Of a DNA stretch of 64,000 bases, positions 46,901-58,900 are shown piece after piece. The DNA lies in contig NC_063998.1 in assembly GCF_932276165.1 (NCBI RefSeq), forward strand, positions 7,824,501 to 7,888,500. The letters are read 5' to 3'. The position numbers were made by a program, and so were the translations under genes. Position 1 is the first letter of the stretch. Each line of letters begins with the position of its first letter. The notes beneath the pieces are model-generated. The model ran no database searches. It was not told the origin of the DNA and saw only the letters and a program-made list of their open reading frames with translations. The stretch is from Plutella xylostella (taxonomy: Eukaryota; Arthropoda; Insecta; Lepidoptera; Plutellidae).

Positions 46901-49900
46901 AGTCGTCATGGGAAAGAAAAACCAGACCAATGAAATTGATCGGCGCATAAGACTAGCGTGGGCAGCCTACTCCAAAATTGAATTCGCTCTAAAGATGAAC
47001 ATCACGGCTGAGCAGAAAGCTCGTATACATGACCAGTGTATCCTACCTGTGCTTACATACGGGGCCGAAACCTGGGTTTTTACAAAAGAGATTATCTCCA
47101 AGCTGAGAGTGGCACAAAGAGCAATTGAACGCAAGATGGTAGGAGTGACACTGAGGGACCGAAAGAGAAATGAATGGCTCAGAGAACAAAGCAAATTCAC
47201 TGACGTCATCAAACGTGTAGCGAACCTGAAGTGCCAATGGGCTGGTCACGTCGCCAAAAAACATGGCTCGTGGTGCAAAACGCTGCTGGAATGGAGACCG
47301 TATGGTGAGACACGCCCTCGTGGTCGACCACAAATGCGATGGACCGACGATATAAGGAAAACATCTGGTAGCAAATGGATAGAGATAGCCCAAGATCGAG
47401 ATGAGTGGCATAGACTGAAGGAGGCCTACACATTTGAGGTTGAAAACGGCTAAGAAGAAGAAGAAGAAGAATCATAATCATGTTTTGGAGCGGTGGTGGC
47501 GTAATGGATAAGGCCTCGTCCTCTCAATCGAGAGGCCATGGGTTCAAATCGTGGCCAGTACCAATGAATTCTTTAAATTGTGTTTTCAATTAAGGAGTTT
47601 AAGTACAATAATTCCACGTGCTCTTACGGTGATCGAAAACATCGTGAGGAAACCTGCACATCTAGATTCTAGATGTGCATCCTAAGTGCATTGTACTTAT
47701 TCCAAAAACGGCGATATGGTTCGCAACCTATCACGTGAGTAGAAATGTGCTGCGAAAAGTGGGTGGCTCGCTTGTGAGCCACCTCTGACTACCCCTTCGG
47801 GGATTACAGTCGTGAGTGCATGTTTTACGAATAATATTTATAAATTTTAAATATATCCGTACTTTTGAAACTTGAGAGTCAAATATGTTTTTTTTTTAAC
47901 TCTTGCCGATTCCAATTGGATTTTAGTCGTCAAAATATTTAATTTAGTTCCACTACTGAACGCTAGGGGAGCGCGAAGCGTTTTTATAAACCAAATAAGT
48001 ACAGAATTTTTTTAAATCTTTAATTTGTAAAAATATTTAGGCTTCATATGAATACGAAAAAGTAAATAAAACGATAAGTACCTCGTGTTTTTCAACCTGG
48101 AACATGATCCATCCATCTTCCAATGAAACTATAAACGTACCGTTATGTAGTTCCACATTTAGTGTGCATCCTAAAACAAATTAGGGAATTAATTACAGTC
48201 TAGTTACAATTGTTTATAAATCTGATTTAGAATAAGTATAATTTGCAGTAGTATTTTAAAAATCTCATACATTGCAAAGAGCGATATAGCGTTAAAATAT
48301 AAAGTTTAAAAACTGATCATACTGAACAATTTTACCAATAAAAACCGCCCATACCACCCAAAAAAAAAATGCAGCCAGTAGGTACACATCTAATATTATT
48401 ATATGTTTGTATACAGGGTGTTGCAAAATTGGTATACTAAGCCGAAACGTACTTGTGCAGCATGGCATATCTAAGCCCGAATCTGAAATCAGAATTTGGA
48501 AATTCGCGAAAAAAAAAATTTTTTTCCCATAGTAAAAAGTCACGTGACCAACAAAGTTTCTATGGAAAATAAAATGTTTTTTTCGTGATTTTTCAAATTC
48601 CGATTTCAGTTTCAGGCTTAGATATACCATGCTGCACATGTATGTTTCGGCTTAGTATACCCTTTTTGCAACACCTGTATATTATAGTTATGTATCCTAA
48701 TATTATATGTATATTATTATTATCTTTTATAAATTTATATAATTATTTGAATGTATTGTTATTATATATTAAGATAATTATTAAGTGACTATTTAGTTTT
48801 TAGTTTTTTCATCTTACATACTTTTTCGTTTTTTTTTTTTTGCACATCTTTGTACTTGTTTTCCTGCACCTCCTGTAGGTTGGCTGGTAGAAAATGCTCT
48901 TAGCATTAAGCCCACCTTTTGTACATGTATTTTTATATTTGTGCAATAAAGAATTAAATAAATAAAATAAATAAAATAAATAAAAATAAATATCACACAC
49001 CTCTAAATAAATACAATTCATAATTACGTAGCAAAATTACCTGAAAACAGCACCAACGGCAGCTGAGGTACCATAGAGCACTCTCTAATGAACACCCTAC
49101 TCGTTTTGACCTTCTCCTGATAGACCAGATACGGGCTGGAGAAGTAGGAGACATAAGAGTTGATGGACGAGGGGTGTAGCGCGACGAATCCGTCGGTTTT
49201 CGTCTTGTATTTGAGTTCCTCTGGCGCTGGCTGTCTCGGCACCGCGCCACCCGCTTGCATGTGGAATGATTTCTCTGGCGTTAGCACCTGGAGAAAGGTG
49301 AACCGTTATAAAAAAAAATAAAAAAAAATCCGTTGGAAAGTGGACGTGGAAAATGGTGAGTTATACTTTTGGAAGAACCTTCTGTTAAGTGTATTTAAAT
49401 TATTATTGTAACCATAATTGTTCTTATGTAGAAAGTGGCTAGCGGGAACTGTCGCAAAATGCGGGTTAGAAATTTAGCAGTGGTGGCGTTGCCAGTTCAA
49501 TGTACTTTGCAACTTTGAATATGAGCCGAACTTTGAACTTAAAGAAAGAAAGAAGAAAGATAAAACTTTACTGACACTGACAGCAATCATTATTCCTGCT
49601 ACCCTTCCTGAAGGGTATTTTTCTTTCAGGCAGGCAGATTTGTTTTGATGTACAATTGAAATAAAATTGTGATGTTAAAATATTTAGGTATATAACCTTA
49701 ACAACGTTGGGGTAGAGTGCCGCACACAATATGGCCGCCAGTAATTTCTCGTTGTCTCCATTGCTGTTTAACTGGAAATAAAAAATAATTAAAGTCACTT
49801 TTTTATCTCGGTTACTAAATTGTCAACAGACGATTGTCCCGCCGATAGAACGATACGAGTACGTCAATCGCGGAAAAACAGAGTTTAGCTACCTTCTATG

Positions 49901-52900
49901 ACGGCGTGAACATAATTATATTTCTTACTCGAAATGGTAGTTTTTTTGAAAATATAACTTGCTTTTGTTTTTTTTATCTTAGACAGGGTTAATCTAACAA
50001 GTATTTTACTAACCTCAGGCCCAGTCAGGCTAGCCACTGAGTCCTTCCTCATCTTTCTCCGTAGATCTGGCATATCAGGCACAAACCCTATCACCGCTAG
50101 CAACCCCAACAACTGGTGTTTAATGTCGGCCAACATCAGCAGGGTTTTGTGCGAGAGAAAGTTTTCATTTGCGAAGACTAAGGCTGCGTGGGTGCTTCGC
50201 TTCATAGCTTCTTGCCATTTCTGTGGGAAGGTAAAAAAATATGTTAAAAACGCGCTTAAAATAAAAATAAAAAAATGGCGGTATCATACAAGGATGGCTT
50301 ATAACGCTTACAATCATCCCTGTTATGCAGACGTGTAGCATGTGAAGTAGTACAATGCATTCCATAAATATTTGTAATACTATCTCTAAACAACATACGT
50401 CACAAGTCACATACCTTCTATTTAATAGATAGCCAAACTAGACTTTATTGACATGTCTACGTCATAGCGCATTCCAGAATCTTCATATAAATATGTTACT
50501 ATTTTACTGAATAAGAGAGTTCTATACAGTTAAGACACGACGCGTTATTCATTTCACGACTCCAAGCGCCCAACATCTCAGACGGTATGGCATGATACCT
50601 TTAATACTCACCGACCTTAGGGCCAACCGGTAACTACAGGTCAATGAAAACGATATATGAAAATAGTAAACTTACCCTGTAAGCTCGTAAAGTGGTAAGT
50701 TGATCGCTATTTGCAAACGCGAACTCTCTCTTCTTAGCGTCTGCTTCTCCCTGTGAAAGGATAGTAGAGTGCGTTTCATTTTCATAGAATATTAGATATG
50801 CCGTAATGTTGGAACCCCTGTCTGTCAAGTCTGTTGTCAACTTAGCTACTTTATAGCTAAATCTATAAATTTTTCAATGTCAGGCAGCAACAATTTATTA
50901 TTTAAAGGAATATATCAAATATCCAATTACCCTGCTCATAATATTGAGACAATGGGTAAAAAGGCTTGAGTAAAGAAATGTATTTATATTTCTTTACATA
51001 AATAAATTAAAAAAAACATAAAATAACCAAATTTTTGCGGAAGCTTATTTTCTATTTTGTGGCAACACTAAAAACCATTGCTGCCAACATAACGGCATAT
51101 ATAATAATCGATGAAACGCACTGTAAGTATTAAATTTATGAGCCCTGCCATTTTCTCATCAAAATATTATGTGCAGGTTGTAAAATGGTATGGTAAACCG
51201 ACAGGAGGTGAGGCGGCAGGCAGTAATTTCTAACAACTTCTGTTCTATTTCTACGTCTATAGATAATCACAAAAAACTGCTTTTCCACATTAACTTTGCA
51301 GGTCACGTGACTTTTTTCGTGAAGTTGTAGAACAAAATTTGATCACCTGTGTAACACCCGTTATTTATCAATACAGTATTGCAAAGAAATACAAATTATC
51401 TCACCTTTTTCCCCATAGGCGAAACAAACGGGCTCTTATGACTCAAACAAGCGGCCATCGTCAAGGCAGAGTCCACGCAACAGAATATAGCTCCGAACAG
51501 CATCAGCTTGCCTATCCTCACGTCTACTGGAAGGGCACCTAAATGGGCACCCATCGCTGTGAGGGCGAAATTTGTGTCCAGCGCCCCGACGTCTTGCAGT
51601 CTGACTAGGGCGCCATCTATGTTGCTTTTTGTGGGCGGCTCGATTACTTTCTCTGGAAAGAATAGGAAAAGAATTAGCATTGCTATTGTTGGTATTTTAA
51701 GACAATAAGGAAGTTTTTTTTTCTTACATTAAATAAAGTATGATAAACAATTTGTCGAGTGGGATGCCCTCTGATAAACTGGACTGACGACTGTAGAGAG
51801 GTAGCCGGTAGTGGCTGGATGAGGAAGGGCGAGGAAAAGTGTTTTAGTACAGTCAAGTGCAATTAATCCTGACCCCCTGCATTTCAAATAGAAATTCAAA
51901 CTTCGCAAAGCCAAGTCTGTGTATTTTTATGTTGCGATAGTCCTCGCGTCATGGGCAGTGGCGCTGGTATCGCGTCTCGTATCATTCGTAGACTATTCTT
52001 ATGAGAATTCCTATTTCTCCCTCATAATTTCAACGATCAAATTTTTAACACTTCCTTAATATCAGCGTTTTACCTACCAATAAAACGCTTATTAACTACT
52101 TACCTCATTCGAAGCCTAAAAGTGAGAATAGCGTGTCTATTTTTCTAGCTGTGGCGGATACGTTACGTCAGTTTCCGGAGTAATCCCCCGCCCTCTAGTT
52201 CACATTCCTTCCACCAGGTGGCGTGAGTTGACAATATGGCGACCGTAGAATTTTAAATCATTGCGTTCGAACTTTTACCAGGCAGAATTAAAAATTAGGC
52301 TTCGAATGAGGTAAGTAGTTAATAAGCGTTTTATTGGTAGGTAAAACGCTGATATTAACTCACTGTACCGTCATTCTAAGCCTAAAAGTGAGACCTGTTT
52401 GTTATCGCCTGGTGGAATGAAGGTGTTTACCTATGTTGGTAGTAACCTACTAAATATTATAAGGTAGGTATATGAATGTAATGTAACGCCAATGTGATAG
52501 CGTAAGTATATGTACTTATAAAGATTTGGACAAATGTTGAAATAAAAATATAGAGTACGCTAACTTTCTTTCAGGTCTTTATTTTATCAATAAATTAGTT
52601 TAGGCTGTGCCTGTGATCACTTAATCAGGTCTTGCAGAAAAGTAAATTATATTTTATATTATTATAGTAAACATTATAATTGAGTCTAATGTTATACATT
52701 CAATCAGGTTAGATGAGAATGCTCAAGCTTACTTAAAATGAATTTTAATGAAAGTGATTGATAAATACTTATGTATAATACAACTCATATAATATAATCA
52801 TCGTATGTATCAGTAATTTCATGATTAATCACGTATTAGGTATAGTATTTATAATACATATAATCAGTTTGCTATGGGTGAGAACATAGCCGACACCACG

Positions 52901-55900
52901 TTAGTTTGGGAAGGAGATGAGCGTATCTCCCGACAATAATAATTTAAAAAGGTGTTTTGTGAGCGCCAGTTCCCTCGGGCCAGGATGTCGTCCAGGGGGT
53001 AGTTGAGGGCCCAGTGCTTGGAGGCGACAGCAGGCCGCACGCTGCCCGCGCTGGCGCGGATGCCGGCGTCCGCCAGCATGCCGCGCACCCAGCCGGCCAG
53101 CACGGCGCGGGACGCCGCCTTCGGAGTGCCGCACGCAGTTATAAATAAATTATTGACCTTGCACAGAGATCGCCGTGTTGCTGACAGACTGATCACTCTC
53201 TTTACCCAGTATACCGGGTCTAGGGCCAGTTGATCTTGGTTTGATGTTAGACGCCACCCTGACTGCCTCACGTCAACTTTGTCGGTCTTTGAACCGAATC
53301 TAGGCCACAGTATGATCTGATTATCTGAAACAGAGCAATGTTGGTCGTCAATTGCCAGTAGCGTTAAGTCATGGACCCGGCGACCTGAGCAGAGTAGTAG
53401 CAGAGTAGCCGCCCTTTTGGAGCTTTGGTATAAGTTGTTAGGATCTGGGCTATTGCTGGTCAGCCATGATGTAAGCAAGTCTGTGTCCCAAATAGGAGGC
53501 TTATTAGCTACTTTTGGTTTTTGACTAGATATAGCTTTTAAGACCTTTTGAACTAAAACATGTGAGCTCAGTCGTTCAGAGATTTCAGGATTACAAAGTG
53601 TAGAGATTGCTGACTTGTACACTAGAATTGTATTATAGGAAAGCTTTTTAACTTGGTGTAAATCTGCTAAATACCTAGCTAGCTGAGATCCAGAGGGATT
53701 ACTTGATAAAACATGATTTTGAGAACACCATTTTAACCACCCTTGCCATGCATTATTATATGTTTTAGTAGTAGAATCACGCCAACCTGATTTAAGCAGT
53801 TGTTTCTGTTGTGGGGTCCAGTCCGTCAGGCTGTGGGTCCACCCCCACATCTCCACACCTCCAGGGTCATCTCCAGCACTTGCGGCGGTGGCAGACCCGT
53901 CGACGTGTCCACCAGCACTTGGTGCAGACGCCGAATTGTGAAGGGGGGAGAGAGGGCACGATTCTTGATGTCGGGCCTCCAGGGTACCTTCTCCCACACT
54001 GAAGCTACTATTAGGTACACTTCCGTCGCCGTGTTCAGGTGTAATGCCAGCGAGTAATGTCATTCGCGGCTGAATGCGTCGTGATGATGAGCATTCCGAT
54101 CCATCCTGTCGAGGCTGACGTACCGCGGCACCACATGGGCCGAGTTCGTCGCCATCGGATCTATGCGGGGCGTTCCCCATTTTTTGAAAATTATTGACGT
54201 TATTTCTTGAAGTAGATGCCATTCGGGAGTCTCTTGAAACCGTGAGAGGTGATCGCTGTTCAGTTTCCCTGGCAGGTGATGTGCAACCAGGTGAATTTGA
54301 AATTTGTCGAGAAGCGCGAATATCATTTTTGATACGTGCACGAGTTTGGCTTCGTGGGTCTGCCAGATCCCTGACATCTCCATGTCGTCGAGGCGAGCTC
54401 CCCATGCCAGGTTGGAAGCGTCTGTCGCCAGTAAGTGATGGACTGATGGTGCATGAAGCCGGGACTGGTTTGAGTGGTTTTTCGCCCACCATTTCAGTTC
54501 TGCAAGGGCGTGCTCTGGGAGAGCGACACGGTGACAAGAATCTAGCTTCAACAGGTAGTTTTGGAACTGAAGGAGGCTGCGATGGTTTAGCCGACCTCGC
54601 GGTACTGGAAAGCTGGCAAAGTTTATGAGGCCAACCAGGCTTTGAATCTCCTTTGGGTTTGCTATTTTTCATTCTAACACGAGGTACTTCTTTGGTGGCA
54701 GCCTTGAGATATCGATCTTTACGAGCCACTCGCGTGGCTGCAGAAGGTCTGGTATTTTCTGGATGTTTATGAGTCGGAACTTCGATATTTGGACATGTCG
54801 CATGGTCCCATCGCTTTTCGGTGTTAAAAACATAGGGGAGATAAAGCTGGGGGAAAGCTGCTAGCTCTCTAAAACTCCCGATTCCATCATTTCTTTCACG
54901 GCTTGATTCATTTGTGGTGAAACAGGGGTCCTCCAACTGCGTTTTATGTTTTTCGGAAGGTAAAGAGGAGGTTTCTTTCCGAAGGGAGTTTTGTAGCCCT
55001 TTACAATGTTTAACAGGGTTACTGGAGCTTGCAGTGATTCCCATGCATGAACAAAGCCAGCTAAGCGACCTGCGACACGCGTCATGTCCGAGTCAGAACT
55101 TCCTTTTGCCACGAAAATTTTTAGAGTTAATGTTTTGGATTTTCGATTGAATTTTGCCATGTCCATCGTCATATTGAGACTTCTGACGAGAAGCTCTGGT
55201 GTCAGGTCTATTCATTCTATTACTGTGGTTTTGCGCAAACCGTTTGTTCTGTCCTGGAAAAGCATGACCAAATCCCTGCGGGGGATAGTACGTAGGAACA
55301 GGCAGCATCCCTTGCGTAGGGAAGTACATAGGATACGCACCTTGCGCAGGCGGCATACTGTATGCAGGTCGGCCGTAGTAGGCTTTAGGTAAGTCAGGTT
55401 GATAGCCCTGCGCGGGCGGTTCAGCACTTGACGGTCCAGCTTGCGCAGCCGGCCAGTTGGTTTTTTGTGATGGGCCTCGGGAAGGCCAAAAAACTTTGTT
55501 CATGCCGCCCGCTTTTTCAATAGCAGATGTGAACATATCCTTACTAAATAAGGAATCATAAGTGGGTGGAATTTTGCGCAACTTCGAACGAACATATTTA
55601 TCTTTAACATAACGCAGAATGCCATCACGCCTTTGCTCTATCGTATCAGCCCTATGGCCACAAGTAAGTTGAAGCAAGTCACCGGAGATTTTATTAAATT
55701 TGCCCTCAATAAAAATCTCATTTACTTTATCTTTTATTGTCGAGGACGACAGCTCATTTGTTTCTGATGCCCACTTTAGAAGGGCCTGAAAACTTGCCTG
55801 CGTGGCATCCCGTTGTTTCAACAGAGCTTGTGTTAATGCAGCATAACTTCTGTCAGAAATCACCAAATTTGGAAACCTATCGAAAGGTTTAACCTCGTCA

Positions 55901-58900
55901 TTGCATTCGAGCTCAACAAAACCGGGGGTAGAACAATAACTTTTTTGAACGTCTGAGTATCGAACATCACACCACTCTGGAGTATTAAAATGTTGCGCTG
56001 AGTTTAACAACTCAATATGATCCTTTGATGATTTTGAAACTGAGGGTTCCTTTAGCACTGTACTCAGGGGTAACTCGAAATTTGCACACGGGTCAGCGGG
56101 GCGTTTGTCATTATCATCATCAGAAAACAATTCACCACTCACATTTACACTGACTTCGTCCTCACTTGCTTGTCGAAAATAAGGCGCCTGATACGGTGGG
56201 TAATTAGGATAGGTATTTACAGACATGAAATGTTGAAAACATTCTTTGGCCAAGTTTCGCAATTCTTTATCGGATTTTTTACATTTTCCTCCCTTAACAA
56301 CCTTTTCAGGCGCCTTACGCTTTCTACTTTTCTTAGGGGCTGTATCAGGACACGGCTCGTTCACCGCATCAGGGGGATTAGCATTACTTTCAGATTCGGA
56401 AGATGAACTTACAGAGCTACTGCTCTCCGAATCACTCATTATAGAGTACGAACGGTAATACCGTTTAAAATAATGATTGTTATTTTACTCACCGACTTAA
56501 AATCACTTGCACTGAATTTATTTTATTAAATTATAGGATAATCAAGTAAAATAAGTATCTTAAGAAACTGACTTTAATTTTTCCCAACCGATTTTTAGGT
56601 TAGGACACGTCCGCACAGTGAAAAATTAAAACCGCCAATGATTTAAAATTCTACGGTCGCCATATTGTCAACTCACGCCACCTGGTGGAAGGAATGTGAA
56701 CTAGAGGGCGGGGGATTACTCCGGAAACTGACGTAACGTATCCGCCACAGCTAGAAAAATAGACACGCTATTCTCACTTTTAGGCTTCGAATGACGGTAC
56801 AGTGAGTTAATATATTATTTATTATCAAAAACAAACTTAAAGAAATTAGGAGCTTAGGCGAGGATCGAACCCGAGCTCTCACTGACTATCAGACTCAAGT
56901 CTGGCGTCGTAACCACTGAGCTATGGTGTCTGTTAATCACATGGTCGAATTAGTGAATATGTTACGGTCCTTTAGCAGCATTAGCACATAATAAGCGCAG
57001 AGGGTATTTTCAAGTTTTGATAACTCTTTGAATATTTTTTACGACTAATGTTCTATTGTGTTGAGCAAAGTGATTAAGTTAAAAGTGCAATTTGATTCCG
57101 CTTTACATATTTATATTTGATACGATGGTTCACCTTAATAGTTTTTTGAGAACTAAAATTGTAGTTCTGTGGGAACAGAATAAGAGTTATAAAGAAATTG
57201 GACGAGAGTTAGGTATTGACGTGAGTATTTATTTATTTTATCCTCAACATTTTTTTGAGAATAATAAAGTATCTTATTATTATTATTATCATCATCGGAT
57301 TACCCCTAGGTATAATTGATTGACGATTGATATGTTATATTTTTATTATAGCGAAATATAGTCCGTTTATGGATTAGACGGTATCAGGAAACGGGTGAGG
57401 TGAAATGTGTTCGCCAAGGGCGACCTCCTGGAGTCTATACTGATGAGTCACAGCGTCACCGTGATATTGTAAGGGTTCATACTGAATCTCCGTTCGCAAC
57501 GACTAGATCGACTGCGCAAGAGCATGGCGTTTCCCTACATACAGTTCGAAGGCACCTTCATGCTGCAGGAATTCATAATTATAAGCCAGCAAAAAAGATA
57601 CCTCTTACTGATGAGCATCGGCAAAATAGAGTAAGATTTGCTAGAGAATATCTCAATTTTGACTGGGGAAATGAAATTGTCATATTTACTGATGAAAACT
57701 TTTAAATAGACAGAGATGGTCGTAAATTTTTATGGAGGAAACCTAACGAACGATATGAACCAAAAAATCTTTTGCCTAATAGGGCGAGTGGCAGAATAAC
57801 ATTGGGTTCGTATACTTCGTATTTTAGTTATAGTAATGCCTATTATATAAATTTTCTTTAAGTAGTTTACAATATTAGGTAGTTAGGTAACATCTATAGA
57901 AAAATATACATAGTTCTATTATATTATATTTATGATATAATGTATTGATATTAATATTGTTTTTTTAAGGTTACTGGGGATGGATGTCATCTATGGGCCC
58001 AGGAGAACTGGTTGAAATCGGTGGACGCATGACAAGCCAAAGATACTTGGAAATATTAAAATATGATATGCTGCCTTCAGTTCGCGTTGCTCATCCTGAA
58101 GGCCAGATTTATCTTATTCAAGATAATAGCTCAGTGCACTGCGCTCGCATTGTGAAGGAATGGCTGCATACTCAAAATGACATTACAGTTATAAATTGGC
58201 CAAGTAAAAGTCCTGATTTGAATCCTATTGAAAACTTGTGGGGTCAAATGGTTTTAAATTGGGACACAAGTGAAGTTAAGACTAAGAAGAATCTACAGGA
58301 CGAAGTCTTATCCAGCTGGGAATTAATGCGCAATAGTGATGGGTGCTGGAATATGGTCATGCACATGAAAAACCGTTTAGAACAAATTATAGCCAATGAC
58401 GGCTACCCATTAAAATATTAGGTATTTATTTCATTGTAGAAAACATAAAGAGATGTAAATTGTGAGAAATTTAGTTACTTACCACTTTTGCACAACCTGT
58501 ATTTCTCCCAATTATTGACATCTCTTTATGTTTATTATGTTGGTTCTCTTTATTTAAGTATACTTAATAATGTAATTGTAGTAAACAGCATAAGATGTAA
58601 ATTGTGAAATTTAGTAACATGTTGGTTCTTATTGTTGTTATTCTACAAATTTCTAAATTTATTCACTTTTGTTTCATAATTCTGTATGCTTAAAGACTGA
58701 TAGGTAATACTTTGTTTACCTAGTTAAATAAAGTTTTTTTAATTTATGTTTTTTTTTATTTTCGGCCATAAAATATTTTGACGATGATAGTATAATTATA
58801 ATCTACACAGTATTTATAATACTTCACAAAAAACATAAAAATGTTTAAAAAGATGTCCCCGAGATTCAAACCCTCAACCTCCATAATGAAAACCGAATAG

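Larger units (their letters stand above)
44462..47480. mobile_element. RTE-type LINE with inverted 5' half and 11-bp duplications
   Basis: Perfect duplications AATCATAATCA lie at 44462-44472 and 47470-47480. Between them, 46139-44473 (minus strand) carries endonuclease and the start of reverse transcriptase, and about 46145-47469 (plus strand) carries the rest of reverse transcriptase and a (GAA)n tail. The protein breaks after ATVIL on the minus strand and resumes with LFKKGNKSDLNNYRPISLL on the plus strand, so almost nothing is lost at the switch. One insertion event with a 5' inversion is the simplest reading. Confidence 0.92.
49288..51404. other. DHX57 introns without named elements
   Basis: Introns 49288-49696, 49772-50013, 50221-50675 and 50751-51404 hold no coding sequence or recognisable transposon ends. 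The phrase 'GGTCACGTGACTTTTTTCGT' at about 51301 recalls the CAGGGTGTTGCAAAA MITE family interior but has no ends. Confidence 0.5.
52056..56810 (-). mobile_element. DIRS-type tyrosine-recombinase retrotransposon
   Basis: 4.75 kb, minus strand, same sense as DHX57. Order: Gag-like ORF, overlapping reverse transcriptase/RNase H, overlapping tyrosine recombinase. 159-bp perfect inverted terminal repeats lie at 52105-52263 and 56636-56794. Next to the 3' repeat, 52295-52392 is the complement of the left end joined to the right end through TTAA. That is the internal complementary region by which DIRS elements rebuild their termini through a circle, and it fixes the element ends at 52056 and 56810. 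The reverse transcriptase core is deleted, so this copy is not autonomous. Confidence 0.93.

Noticed and set aside
54223..55044. N-terminal extension of the tyrosine recombinase frame to 726 residues
   Set aside because: This part mirrors the reverse transcriptase/RNase H frame on the same strand (out-of-frame reading, serine/arginine/proline-rich). The ATG at 54222 gives a recombinase of ordinary DIRS length.
51850..58499. treating the DD35E transposase as the gene of the outer CAGTCAAGTGCAA element
   Set aside because: A separate right terminal repeat (CAGGTTGTGCAAAAG type) lies 78 bp after its stop codon, so it more likely belongs to its own nested element.
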